This document shows, piece by piece, positions 36,227 through 45,413 of a stretch of DNA of 64,000 nucleotides; position 1 is the first letter of the stretch; the number at the start of each line of letters is the position of its first letter. Under the pieces are notes generated by a model. The model was not told the DNA's origin. It made no database searches and worked only from the letters and a program-made list of their open reading frames with translations. The DNA is from Arsenophonus sp. aPb. Lineage in GTDB: Bacteria; Pseudomonadota; Gammaproteobacteria; Enterobacterales; Enterobacteriaceae. Made by a program: the position numbers and the translations under genes. The stretch spans positions 2,790,001 to 2,854,000 of the forward strand of contig NZ_CP123499.1 in the NCBI RefSeq assembly GCF_029873475.1, read 5' to 3'.

Positions 36227-36877
36227 ATGACAACGGAAATCAATAAAAAAGACTTTTGGTATGCAGAGTGGTCATTTCCTCTGTTTGTTGGACTCCTATC
36301 TGCCGGCATCTTTGCCGGAACCCATATGTATGTCGTATATGGCTTCGGTGCTTTCAATGAAGTTGCCTTTGTGGCTATGCTACGTTCCGGCCTTGATACG
36401 GGTGTTTTTGGTGCAGTGGCGGCATTTGGTGCTAGTTTCCTCTTTGCCCGTATCATTGAAGGCTCTCTGGTAGGGATCCTGGATATCGGTGGTGCTTTAC
36501 AAACGGGACTTGGTTTAGGCGTACCAGCGTTATTACTCGCTAGTGGTATGGACTTTTTAGTCACCAATTTCTGGGCATCGCTGATGACCGGCCTAGTATT
36601 AGGTATCGTTATTGGTTGTATCATTATCTTCGCTCGCAAATTTACCGTTGGACAAACTAATTCCACCTTCGGAGCGGATGTCATGATGGGTGCAGGTAAC
36701 ACCTCTGGTCGGTTTTTAGGCCCGTTGATCATTTTAGCCGCGATGGCAGCCTCGATTCCAATTGGTATTGGTTCGCTTATTGGCTCACTACTTTTTTATA
36801 TTTGGAAAAAACCGATTGCTGGCGGAGCAATACTCGGTGCGATGATTCTGGGCTATTTTTTCCCTATCGCCGCCTAA
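36227..36877 (+). CDS. DUF4310 integral membrane protein, putative transporter subunit
   Basis: A 216-residue membrane protein with about six spans, also glycine-rich (MLRSGLDTGVFGAVAAFGAS, LDIGGALQTGLGLGVPALLL, NTSGRFLGPLIILAAMAA). The N-terminal KKDFWYAEWSFPLFVGLLSAG is a helpful family landmark. It follows DUF4311 directly and is presumably its partner. Base composition is richer in GC than the intergenic DNA around the operon, consistent with retained function. Confidence 0.75.
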   Translation: MTTEINKKDFWYAEWSFPLFVGLLSAGIFAGTHMYVVYGFGAFNEVAFVAMLRSGLDTGVFGAVAAFGASFLFARIIEGSLVGILDIGGALQTGLGLGVPALLLASGMDFLVTNFWASLMTGLVLGIVIGCIIIFARKFTVGQTNSTFGADVMMGAGNTSGRFLGPLIILAAMAASIPIGIGSLIGSLLFYIWKKPIAGGAILGAMILGYFFPIAA

Positions 36878-36904
36878 ATTTGCAAGAAAATAAAGAAGGC
36901 TATT

Positions 36905-38044
36905 ATGAACGATCTCATTATCAAACAAGGGAAACTTATCAACGACCAGATCGTTGATATCTTAGTACGTGATAGCAAAATTGTTGCCATTGGCCCTGAT
37001 GCTGCCAAAGGACAACAAGCAACTAAAACGATTGATCTAAAAGGCCAACTTTATATTAGTGCCGGCTGGATCGATGCCCATACCCATTGTTACCCAGAAT
37101 CACCGATTTACTTCGATGAACCCGACTTAGCCGGCGCATCCTGCGGGGTTACCACACTAGTAGATGCTGGTAGTATTGGGGCTGATGATATTGATCACTT
37201 TTTTGCTATTACACGTAAAGTCAAAACCAATGTCTATTCACTGCTTAATATCGCTAAAACAGGTATTATTGCCCAAAATGAATTAGCAGACATGCAGCAA
37301 ATTGACGAAGCTAGTTTACAAAAAGCTATCGATGATCATCCAGACTTTGTCGTCGGGATAAAAGCACGCATGAGTAAAAGCGTGGTTGGTGAAAATGGTA
37401 TAACTCCGCTTGTCAAAGCAAAAGCGATGCAGAAAAAAAGTGGGTTACCATTAATGGTGCATATTGGTAATAATCCCCCCAATCTTGATGATATCGCAGA
37501 TTTGTTAACCAAAGGTGATATCATTACCCACTGTTTTAATGGTAAACCTAATCGTATTTTGGATGATAATGGCAATCTAAAGCCATCAATTCAACGTGCA
37601 CTTGCTCGTGGAGTGATCTTAGATGTGGGCCACGGTGGTGAAAGTTTCAGCTTTAAAGTTGCGGAACAAGCTATGCGTATTGGCACTTATCCCGATATCA
37701 TCAGTTCCGATATTTACCACAAAAATCGTATCAATGGTCCAGTTTATAGTCTGGCTTTCGTGATGACTAAATTTCTTTGTATGGGATTTTCAATACAACA
37801 AATCATTGATTGTGTCACCAAAAAAGCCGCTGACCTGCTCCATTTGCAAGGTAAAGGCTATCTAGATATCGGTATGGATGCAGACTTCACTATCTTTGAT
37901 CTCAAAGAAGAGCGCACTCAACTTTCTGATGCAGAAGGTGAAATACGCTTTGGTAGCCATAAGTTTGTGCCTGTTGTTGCCATTGTTGGCGGTAAAGAAA
38001 TCGTTTCCACAGAAAGTGAGTCTGAATATGCAATCGATTTATGA
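36905..38044 (+). CDS. Amidohydrolase/deacetylase of the EF_0837/AHA_3915 type
   Basis: Metal-dependent amidohydrolase of 379 residues. The binuclear site is visible: DAHTHC (H59, H61), a probable carboxylated lysine in VVGIKARMSKS (near 163), histidines in LMVHIGN and ITHCFNG, and the catalytic aspartate in ISSDIYH (near 273). It resembles dihydroorotase-like deacetylases and would remove an N-acyl or similar group from the imported substrate before the PLP enzyme acts. Cytoplasmic. Overlaps the next gene by 17 bases. The exact amide is unknown. Confidence 0.83.
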   Translation: MNDLIIKQGKLINDQIVDILVRDSKIVAIGPDAAKGQQATKTIDLKGQLYISAGWIDAHTHCYPESPIYFDEPDLAGASCGVTTLVDAGSIGADDIDHFFAITRKVKTNVYSLLNIAKTGIIAQNELADMQQIDEASLQKAIDDHPDFVVGIKARMSKSVVGENGITPLVKAKAMQKKSGLPLMVHIGNNPPNLDDIADLLTKGDIITHCFNGKPNRILDDNGNLKPSIQRALARGVILDVGHGGESFSFKVAEQAMRIGTYPDIISSDIYHKNRINGPVYSLAFVMTKFLCMGFSIQQIIDCVTKKAADLLHLQGKGYLDIGMDADFTIFDLKEERTQLSDAEGEIRFGSHKFVPVVAIVGGKEIVSTESESEYAIDL

Positions 38045-39143
38045 ACAATATCAACTCAAAAATGTGATTAATGCCTCCGGTCGCATGACAATGCTTGGCG
38101 TTTCTACGCCCAAAGCTGAAGTTACAGAGCGCGTCGGCTATGGACTTAATCATTACTTTGAAATTAAAGATCTGGTAAATAAAACCGGGCAATATATTGC
38201 CAAACTACTTAAGGTGGAAAATGCGGTGGTTGTTTCTTGCGCCTCAGCAGGAATTGCGCAATCCGTCGCGGCCGTGATAGTAAAAGATAATGCGGATTTA
38301 CTTTACAATCTTCACACTTCTCATCAACCTGTTGCCCGTGAAATTGTCATACCGAAAGGACATAACGTTAATTATGGTGCACCAGTCGATACCATGGTCG
38401 CGCTTGGTGGGGGTGAAGTTGTCGAAGCCGGTTATGCTAATGAATGTAGTGCTGCTCAAGTTGCTGCTAGAATTACCGATCAAACCGCAGCTATTCTTTA
38501 TGTTAAATCGCATCACTGCGTACAAAAAAGTATGTTAACGGTAAAAGAAGCGGCGCAAGTTGCTAAAAAACATAAAATCCCGTTAATAGTCGATGCAGCC
38601 GCAGAAGAAGATCTAGTGGCTTATTATCAAGACGGTGCTGATTTGGTGATCTACAGTGGCGCTAAAGCAATTGAAGGTCCAACTAGCGGGCTAGTCATTG
38701 GTAAACATCAATACGTTGAGTGGGTTAAACAACAAAGTAGCGGCATAGGCCGCGCAATGAAAGTCGGTAAAGAAGGTATTTTAGGCCTAACATTAGCGAT
38801 TGAACTCTACCTAACTGCCAAAAAAGAAACCGGCAAACAAATGGTTGAGCGGATGACTGACTTTATTAATGAGCTCAACAAAATCAAAGGTGTTAAAGCC
38901 CAAATTGTTTGGGATGCAGCGGGCCGTGATATTGCTCGAGCAGAAATAAGCTTCGATCAAAAAGCCATTGGTAAAACCACTTACGCCATGATGGCAGAAT
39001 TAAAACAAGGCGATACCGCTATCTATTTTCGCGAATATAAAGCCAACGAAGGGAAAGTTGAAGCTGATATCCGTAGTGTTACTAACGAACAAATGAAAAC
39101 AATTGTCTCACGCATACGCCAAGTTGTTACTGGAGTCAAATAA
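38028..39143 (+). CDS. SelA-like PLP enzyme, probable amino-sugar-acid ammonia-lyase (DgaE-like)
   Basis: PLP-dependent enzyme of 371 residues related to selenocysteine synthase. The cofactor lysine is K213 in YSGAKAIEGPTSG; VDAAAEEDL precedes it. In Salmonella the related DgaE dehydrates and deaminates D-glucosaminate-6-phosphate to KDGP/KDPG. The same chemistry is likely here because an aldolase follows. I start at ATG 38028 (MQSIYEQYQLKNVINASGRM); the frame is open further upstream but that part overlaps the amidohydrolase. Stop and the aldolase ATG overlap (TAATG). Confidence 0.83.
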   Translation: MQSIYEQYQLKNVINASGRMTMLGVSTPKAEVTERVGYGLNHYFEIKDLVNKTGQYIAKLLKVENAVVVSCASAGIAQSVAAVIVKDNADLLYNLHTSHQPVAREIVIPKGHNVNYGAPVDTMVALGGGEVVEAGYANECSAAQVAARITDQTAAILYVKSHHCVQKSMLTVKEAAQVAKKHKIPLIVDAAAEEDLVAYYQDGADLVIYSGAKAIEGPTSGLVIGKHQYVEWVKQQSSGIGRAMKVGKEGILGLTLAIELYLTAKKETGKQMVERMTDFINELNKIKGVKAQIVWDAAGRDIARAEISFDQKAIGKTTYAMMAELKQGDTAIYFREYKANEGKVEADIRSVTNEQMKTIVSRIRQVVTGVK

Positions 39144-39886
39144 TGGGAAAACAATTAACCCCTAATTTCTATCATGATCGTGTTTGTCTGAATGTTCTAG
39201 CAGGCTCTCACCAAAATGCTAAAGATATTTATCAAGCCGCTGAAACTTATGTCGTTGTTGGCGTGCTGTCGAAAAACTATGCTGACTTAAATAGTGCTAT
39301 CGAAGATATGGCTAAATATGCTGATGAAATTGATAATGCGCTTTCTGTCGGTTTAGGTGCAGGCGATCCTAATCAATCTAATATGGTTTCACAAATTGCT
39401 AAAGTCATTCAACCTCAACATGTAAACCAAGTATTCACTGGTGCGGCAACCAGTCGTGCATTATTGGGCCAAGAACAGACTATCGTTAATGCGCTTATTT
39501 CACCCACGGGCGAAATTGGTAAAGTAAAAATTTCTACTGGACCGCTAAGCTCAAATTATCCAGATGCCATTGTTCCTGTTGAAACGGCAATCGCAATGTT
39601 AAAAGATATGGGCGCAAGCTCAGTGAAATTTTTTAATATGGCAGGATTAAAATATCGCGAAGAGTATCAAGTTGTTGCCGAGGCTTGTGCTAGTTGTGAT
39701 TTTTATCTTGAACCAACCGGTGGTATCGATTTAAACAACTACACGGAAATTCTTAAAATCGCATTAACTGCTGGCGTAAAGAAAATTATTCCGCATATTT
39801 ATAGCTCTATTATCGATAAAACAACCGGAAATACCCGTCCTGAGGACGTCAAAAAATTACTTGAAATGACTAAGCAGTGTTTATAG
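39143..39886 (+). CDS. KDGP/KDPG-type aldolase (DgaF/EF_0839-like)
   Basis: Class I aldolase of 247 residues that should split 2-keto-3-deoxy-6-phosphogluconate (or its epimer) into pyruvate and glyceraldehyde-3-phosphate. The Schiff-base lysine is probably K162 in SVKFFNMAGL, preceded by KVKISTGPLSSNYPDA; EPTGGIDLNN closes the phosphate site. Translationally coupled to the PLP enzyme. The need for a phosphorylated substrate, with no kinase in the operon, implies phosphorylation during uptake. Last gene before a strong terminator. Confidence 0.85.
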   Translation: MGKQLTPNFYHDRVCLNVLAGSHQNAKDIYQAAETYVVVGVLSKNYADLNSAIEDMAKYADEIDNALSVGLGAGDPNQSNMVSQIAKVIQPQHVNQVFTGAATSRALLGQEQTIVNALISPTGEIGKVKISTGPLSSNYPDAIVPVETAIAMLKDMGASSVKFFNMAGLKYREEYQVVAEACASCDFYLEPTGGIDLNNYTEILKIALTAGVKKIIPHIYSSIIDKTTGNTRPEDVKKLLEMTKQCL

Positions 39887-39951
39887 ACGCTATTGATAAT
39901 AAATAATCGGTTTATCAATTCTATTGCACTTTAAATAGTTAAAAAGTAAAC

Positions 39952-39986
39952 CCCCATTGTAAGTTTACTCACAATGGGGTTTTTTA
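39952..39986. terminator. Bidirectional terminator between the aldolase gene and rnpB
   Basis: CCCCATTGT (39952-39960) and ACAATGGGG (39971-39979) form a nine-base perfect stem. T's follow on the plus strand and A-rich sequence precedes it, so it ends both the plus-strand operon and the minus-strand rnpB transcript. Confidence 0.88.
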
Positions 39987-39990
39987 ATGG

Positions 39991-40365
<375 letters not shown>

Positions 40366-40432
40366 AACGCCAAATTATAGGGATTTAACATTAATTTGTA
40401 TAGTTATTTATAATAGCTGGCCAACTGCTAAC

Positions 40433-41329
40433 CTACTTGATTGCACTATCAGCGCTAACTTGTTGTTCAAGGGCATACTTATATAATGCATTCTTTTTTA
40501 AACCATAAATTTCTGCGGTTATGGCCGCCGCTTTTTTTAACGGTAATGATTGTTGTAATAATGCTAACGTTTTCTTCACCTCAAAGGAAATGGCTGTACT
40601 AGCCTCCTTTGGTGCTCTATACCCCTCAACGACCAATACCATTTCGCCACGATAACGATTTTCATCAACTTTTATCCATTCAAGTAGTTCTCCAACCGGC
40701 AAACCATGGATAGATTCCCAGGTTTTTGTTAATTCCCGTGCCAAGATGACATAACGTTGCGCGCCCCAAATAGCGACCATATCTGCTAATGTGTCTAGCA
40801 AACGATGAGGTGATTCATAAAAAATAAGTGTTCTAGACTCATCCATTAACCCCTGCAATACCTCTTGCCGACTCTTACGTTTTGCCGGCAAAAAACCTTC
40901 ATAACAAAAGCGATCTGAAGCGATACCAGCAGCAGATAGCGCGGTAATTGCAGCACAAGGCCCAGGCAAAGGAACTACCCGTATGCCAGCTTGTCGACAA
41001 TATTTAACCAAATGATAACCAGGATCATTAATTAATGGTGTTCCTGCATCAGAAACTAACGCTATACTTAGTCCCTGCTTTAATTGCGGAATTAATTGAT
41101 CTGTTTTCTGCTGTTCATTATGATCATGCAAGGACATCATGCGGGTATTAATAGCAAAGTGCTGCAATAATAAACCCGTACGCCGGGTATCTTCCGCGGC
41201 AATAAGATCCACCTGCTTAAGGATCTGCAATGCACGCAGAGTGATATCGTCCAAATTACCAATAGGAGTTGGTACAATATATAGCGTTGATACCATCTCT
41301 ACCTCTTTAGCTTGATTAGGTTCATTCAT
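40433..41329 (-). CDS. rsmI: 16S rRNA (cytidine-1402-2'-O)-methyltransferase RsmI
   Basis: SAM-dependent methyltransferase of the tetrapyrrole-methylase fold that modifies C1402 in the ribosomal P site. Motifs: LYIVPTPIGNLDDITLRAL near residue 16, AAEDTRRTG, LVSDAGTPLINDPGYHLV and VPLPGPCAAITALSAAG, all nearly identical to E. coli. 298 residues with ATG 41329. An upstream extension to 41401 is open but would overlap lpoA and is not needed. Divergent from lpoA as in E. coli. Confidence 0.95.
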   Translation of the reverse strand: MNEPNQAKEVEMVSTLYIVPTPIGNLDDITLRALQILKQVDLIAAEDTRRTGLLLQHFAINTRMMSLHDHNEQQKTDQLIPQLKQGLSIALVSDAGTPLINDPGYHLVKYCRQAGIRVVPLPGPCAAITALSAAGIASDRFCYEGFLPAKRKSRQEVLQGLMDESRTLIFYESPHRLLDTLADMVAIWGAQRYVILARELTKTWESIHGLPVGELLEWIKVDENRYRGEMVLVVEGYRAPKEASTAISFEVKKTLALLQQSLPLKKAAAITAEIYGLKKNALYKYALEQQVSADSAIK

Positions 41330-41388
41330 TGTTTCTTCCGAATAACCGATTAAAATTGAGCAATGATAATTACACCACTGGACAAAGT

Positions 41389-43077
41389 ATGCGTTCTTCA
41401 ATTTTTGTTAAAAAAAGTTTGATCTGTATAGCAATACTATCCTCACTGATATTAGTGGGATGTCATTCCTCAGTAGATCAAAGTAAACCGACTGCTGATG
41501 CAACCATACAGACAAGCTCTGAAATCAGCCATTATCAATCAATTATTGATGCTGCTAATGGTACACCATCAGCTAAAGCTTTACGCGCCTATATTGCGCA
41601 AGAACCACTCTTAAAAGATCAGGTTAGTCACCAGAAGAATATTGATGATTTTTGGCAAATGTTAATCAATATGCCTGCTGAACAAATTCAAAAATTAGAT
41701 GTTAGGGCGGACGAAAATGTCTTACAGGGTTGGGTTGATCTGCTTGATCTCTACCATAATAACTACCAAGATCCAGCGGCATTACATAATGCATTTAACG
41801 ATTGGAAAATACGCTATCCAGCCAACCCAGGTGCTAAAACTTCCCCAACAGCACTAATACAAATCATTCATCACTCTTCAATCAGTAGCAACCCTAAAAT
41901 AGGTCTATTCTTGCCTTTAAGTAATAATGGAAAAATATTTGCTGAAGCCATTTTACAAGGTTTTCTTGACGCCCAAAAAGGGTTACCTATTAATCAGACC
42001 ACAACAACCAGCTCATCTGAGCAAAACAACCAAAATAGTGATACTGTCCAAAGTATTATTGATTCAATTACTAACAGTAGCAATAATATAGCGCAAGAAA
42101 ACAATCCACAAACCCCATCGCTTATTATTGATAATGCGCCTATTAATAATCAACAGGTTAAAGTATACGATACCAATACTCAATCGATTGAGACACTACT
42201 TCAACAAGCCGAGCAGGATGGCATTACTTTAGTTGTCGGGCCATTGTTAAAACCGGATGTTCTTGAAGCTATCCAAACAGATACTCCATTGAATATATTG
42301 ACATTAAATGAATTAGGTCATGATAAAATGCCACTTAAAAATAATGTCTGTTACTTTTCTCTATCGCCTGAAGATGAAGCCATTAATGCTGCTCGCCATA
42401 TTGCAGAACAAGGCAAACAAGCACCATTGCTCTTGATCCCTTCTTCACCTTTTGGGGAACGTATCGCAAATGTATTTGCTCAAGAATGGTTAAAATTGAC
42501 ACAAACCCCGGTACGTAAACAAAGTTTTGGTGATATTAATAGCCTAAAAGCCCGAACTACTCAGAGTACTGGAATACGTATGATAGGCACATCAATCGTG
42601 CTTGCCGAACAGCAATCATCAAATACCAACGATATGGCAGAGGCTATTGATACCGTGTATATTGTGGCCACAAGTGATGAATTAGCATTGATTAAACCGA
42701 TGATAGATATGGCAACCGATAGTCGCACACGTCCAACACTTTATGCCAGTTCTCGTAGTCATCAAACTGGTTTAAGTACCGATTATTATCTGGAAATGGA
42801 AAATCTGCAATTCAGCGAAATCCCTTTACTTGCTGGTGCTAATTCCGCTTTACTAACACAAGCTAATCAACGACTCTCGGCTGATTACTCCTTGATTCGT
42901 CTTTACGCCATGGGGATTGATGCTTGGCTATTAGCCAATCATTTCAATCAACTACACCAAAATAGTATTGAATTAAATGGTGCCACAGGCAAATTAAGCG
43001 TTAATAGTGAAAATTGCGTTATTTTTCGTTCCCTGCCTTGGTTAAAATTTCAACAAGGAAGAGTTCAATTGATTTAA
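41389..43077 (+). CDS. lpoA: Penicillin-binding protein 1A activator LpoA
   Basis: Outer-membrane lipoprotein that stimulates PBP1A. The lipobox is LVGC with C25 (start chosen at MRSSIFVKKS; an in-frame ATG 60 bases upstream lies within the rsmI start). An N-terminal TPR-like domain is followed by a Ser/Asn/Gln-rich linker (TTTSSSEQNNQ, near residue 205) and a periplasmic-binding-like C-terminal domain with GLFLPLSNNGKIFAEAILQG and VGPLLKPDV. At 562 residues it is over 100 shorter than the E. coli protein (678), mostly in the linker. Confidence 0.93.
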   Translation: MRSSIFVKKSLICIAILSSLILVGCHSSVDQSKPTADATIQTSSEISHYQSIIDAANGTPSAKALRAYIAQEPLLKDQVSHQKNIDDFWQMLINMPAEQIQKLDVRADENVLQGWVDLLDLYHNNYQDPAALHNAFNDWKIRYPANPGAKTSPTALIQIIHHSSISSNPKIGLFLPLSNNGKIFAEAILQGFLDAQKGLPINQTTTTSSSEQNNQNSDTVQSIIDSITNSSNNIAQENNPQTPSLIIDNAPINNQQVKVYDTNTQSIETLLQQAEQDGITLVVGPLLKPDVLEAIQTDTPLNILTLNELGHDKMPLKNNVCYFSLSPEDEAINAARHIAEQGKQAPLLLIPSSPFGERIANVFAQEWLKLTQTPVRKQSFGDINSLKARTTQSTGIRMIGTSIVLAEQQSSNTNDMAEAIDTVYIVATSDELALIKPMIDMATDSRTRPTLYASSRSHQTGLSTDYYLEMENLQFSEIPLLAGANSALLTQANQRLSADYSLIRLYAMGIDAWLLANHFNQLHQNSIELNGATGKLSVNSENCVIFRSLPWLKFQQGRVQLI

Positions 43078-43189
43078 TAAATTGCAAGTTAAAAGTAAAA
43101 TTTATCAGCCAATAGACAAAAATAGAGTAAAATAGTGACTAAAGTGTCATTTTAACGGCATCTTCACCTGACAGATAAGGATATCCACT

Positions 43190-43570
43190 ATGCTAAAATC
43201 GCCAAATTTATCTTGGATACAAGGACGCCATTTCGAATACAAAGCCAAACAATTCTTACAACAGCAAGGGCTGCAATTTATTAGCCGCAATGTGAGTTTC
43301 TCGGTTGGAGAAATTGATTTAGTTATGAAAGATCAAAACATCTGGGTATTTGTTGAAGTACGCTTTCGCCGCCATGATAATTTCGGTAATGCATTAATGT
43401 CAGTAACTTTAAGTAAACGAAAAAAATTACTTGCAGCCGCAAAATTATGGCTGCTTAAACATAATGAAAACATAGAAACCGCTTTATGTCGTTTTGACAT
43501 TTGTGCTACGACAGGAAATCAGTTTGAATGGTTACCAAATGCCTTTAGTGACTATGACACCATCCACTAA
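43190..43570 (+). CDS. yraN: YraN family endonuclease-like protein (UPF0102)
   Basis: A 126-residue protein with a restriction-endonuclease-like fold. The catalytic-type residues appear in GEIDLVMKDQ and WVFVEVRFRRHDNFG (the D/E-x-K core with the usual lysine replaced by arginine); GRHFEYKAKQFL opens the domain. Role is not established. Position between lpoA and diaA is the E. coli order. SD AAGGA precedes the ATG. Confidence 0.93.
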   Translation: MLKSPNLSWIQGRHFEYKAKQFLQQQGLQFISRNVSFSVGEIDLVMKDQNIWVFVEVRFRRHDNFGNALMSVTLSKRKKLLAAAKLWLLKHNENIETALCRFDICATTGNQFEWLPNAFSDYDTIH

Positions 43571-43588
43571 TTATAAGTAGGTCTTAAC

Positions 43589-44179
43589 GTGTTGGAGAAA
43601 ATCAAAGCCTGTTTTACCGAAAGTATTCAAACACAAATTGCCGCTGCTGAAGCATTACCCGATGCTATTTCTCGTGCAGCGATTATGATCGTTCACGCCT
43701 TACTAAATGGTAATAAAATTTTATGTTGCGGCAGTGGCGGCTCGGCAGTAATTGCACAACGCTTTGCAACCAGTATGATCAATCAATTTGAAGCTGAACG
43801 TCCAAGCCTTCCCGCTTTATGTCTTAACACAGATAATGCGATTATAACCTCGATTGCAAATGGCCCAAAACCGGAAGAAGTGTATGCTAAGCAAGTGCGT
43901 GCATTAGGCCAATCTGGTGACGTACTCCTGGCAATTGCTACCAAGGGTGATAGTCGCGTTGTGATAAAAGCGGTTGAAGCTTCACTAGCTCGTGATATGA
44001 CTATTGTAGCCTTAACCGGTCATGATGGAGGAGAATTAGCCGGCTTATTAGGCACACAGGACGTAGAAATTCGAATACCTTCGCAAAGAAGCATCAGAAT
44101 TCAAGAAGTTCACCTATTAACAGTTAACTGTTTATGTGATCTAATCGATAATACACTTTTCCCGCATCAAGATGACTAA
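43589..44179 (+). CDS. diaA: DnaA initiator-associating protein DiaA
   Basis: SIS-domain protein of 196 residues whose tetramer binds several DnaA molecules and promotes initiation at oriC. Start is GTG 43589, giving MLEKIKACFTESIQTQIAAA, collinear with E. coli. SIS blocks: NKILCCGSGGSAVIAQRF near residue 43 and GDVLLAIATKGDSR near 110. C-terminal CDLIDNTLFPHQDD is identical to E. coli. The SIS phosphosugar site is altered (SGGSAVIAQ), as expected for DiaA rather than GmhA. Confidence 0.95.
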   Translation: MLEKIKACFTESIQTQIAAAEALPDAISRAAIMIVHALLNGNKILCCGSGGSAVIAQRFATSMINQFEAERPSLPALCLNTDNAIITSIANGPKPEEVYAKQVRALGQSGDVLLAIATKGDSRVVIKAVEASLARDMTIVALTGHDGGELAGLLGTQDVEIRIPSQRSIRIQEVHLLTVNCLCDLIDNTLFPHQDD

Positions 44180-44188
44180 GGAGTAATA

Positions 44189-44764
44189 ATGAGATTATTT
44201 CCTCTAATTACCATAATATGCAGTACCCTTTTGTTACAAGGATGCCTTGGTGCTGCTGTAATAGGCTCAGCGGCGGTCGCCACAAAAAGTGCGACGGATC
44301 CAAGAAGTGTAGGTCGCCAGGTCGATGATGGAACATTAGAAGCCCGCGTTAGTGCTGCTATTAACAAAGATCAAGAAATTACCCGCAATGCACGTATTAT
44401 TACTACCGCTTATGAAGGTAAGATACTACTTACCGGCCAAGCTCCTGATCTGGCTTTAGCTGAAAGAGCAAAACAGATAGCAACCAAAGTAGAAGGTGTT
44501 GAAGCGGTTTATAATGAGATCCGTCAGGCAACGCTGGTTGATCTTGGTACAGCTTCTAAAGATACCTGGATAACAACCAAAATAAAATCGCAAATTCTTA
44601 CCAGTGATTCAGTTAAATCATCAACCGTCAAAGTTATTACAGAAAATGGAGAGGTGTTTTTACTTGGTATTCTCACCCAACAAGAAGGAGCTACCGCAGC
44701 AAAAATTGCTAGTGAGACAGATGGCGTTAAACGTGTAACTACGGCATTTACTTATCTTAATTAA
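44189..44764 (+). CDS. dolP: Dual-BON-domain outer-membrane lipoprotein DolP (YraP)
   Basis: Outer-membrane lipoprotein that supports envelope integrity and BAM function at division sites. The signal ends LLLQGC with lipidation at C19. Two BON domains follow (about 45-115 and 120-190) with the tell-tale KILLTGQAPDLALAERAKQI and EVFLLGILTQQEGATAAKIA. 191 residues as in E. coli. Perfect SD AAGGAG. In E. coli its promoter is sigma-E dependent; I see no clear site within the short gap here. Confidence 0.94.
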   Translation: MRLFPLITIICSTLLLQGCLGAAVIGSAAVATKSATDPRSVGRQVDDGTLEARVSAAINKDQEITRNARIITTAYEGKILLTGQAPDLALAERAKQIATKVEGVEAVYNEIRQATLVDLGTASKDTWITTKIKSQILTSDSVKSSTVKVITENGEVFLLGILTQQEGATAAKIASETDGVKRVTTAFTYLN

Positions 44765-45413
44765 TATTTTTTTCATTCAATATAAAAAGTAATTACCTTG
44801 CTAACTGTATTACCCGACAGCTATGATGTCGGGTAACAACCCTTGGCATACTTACTAGCCATATTTTGTCTTTTATTAATGGCAGCTCAATATTTGGTTA
44901 TCATAACTAATTTCACAATAATTTAAAAAAAGAGTAGATTAAAGTAGCTACTTATCTTCAATATAAGCACTTTGTATTGAAATGCCATCAGTTGTGTAAC
45001 GTGTTTAAATTAATCAATCTGGAATTACGATCACTATTTCTCGAACAACGATTTATGTTAAATAATATCACTCAATGTAAATATTACTCATGCAGCAATA
45101 CTCCCTCGAAGGGCTGTTAAGGAGAATAGTTAGCAGCGGAGCTTCCGTATAACTCTATTTTTAGGTAAGAGGATATTTAATTGGAAAGTAAAAAAACTAT
45201 AACACCTGAATTTGCTTAACCGTGCAGTAGCTATTTTGCTGGTTTATACACTGAGTTATCGGTTTTTTGCTGAAACTCAGTTAGTTATTTGACGTCTAAA
45301 ATAACAAAATCTATGATTTAATAAAAATAATAAACAAAAGAAATAATCCTCTTATGTAAATAATAAAAATCCATAAAAAATGAAATTTTCAATATTATAT
45401 ACTAGCACTAAAA
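44765..45413. other. Gene-free stretch between dolP and mtgA (convergent)
   Basis: A strong hairpin TTACCCGACA (44810-44819) / TGTCGGGTAA (44826-44835) lies after dolP and may end its transcript despite lacking T's. A second one, CTGAGTT (45251-45257) / AACTCAG (45274-45280), sits further on. A 26-codon open stretch (45212-45292) reads like a membrane peptide but has no ribosome site. The rest may be decayed sequence. Confidence 0.55.

Noticed and set aside
35690..36732. Long open frames of about 173 codons antisense to DUF4311 and DUF4310
   Set aside because: No ribosome-binding sites, and they mirror the glycine/alanine-rich codons of the real membrane-protein genes.
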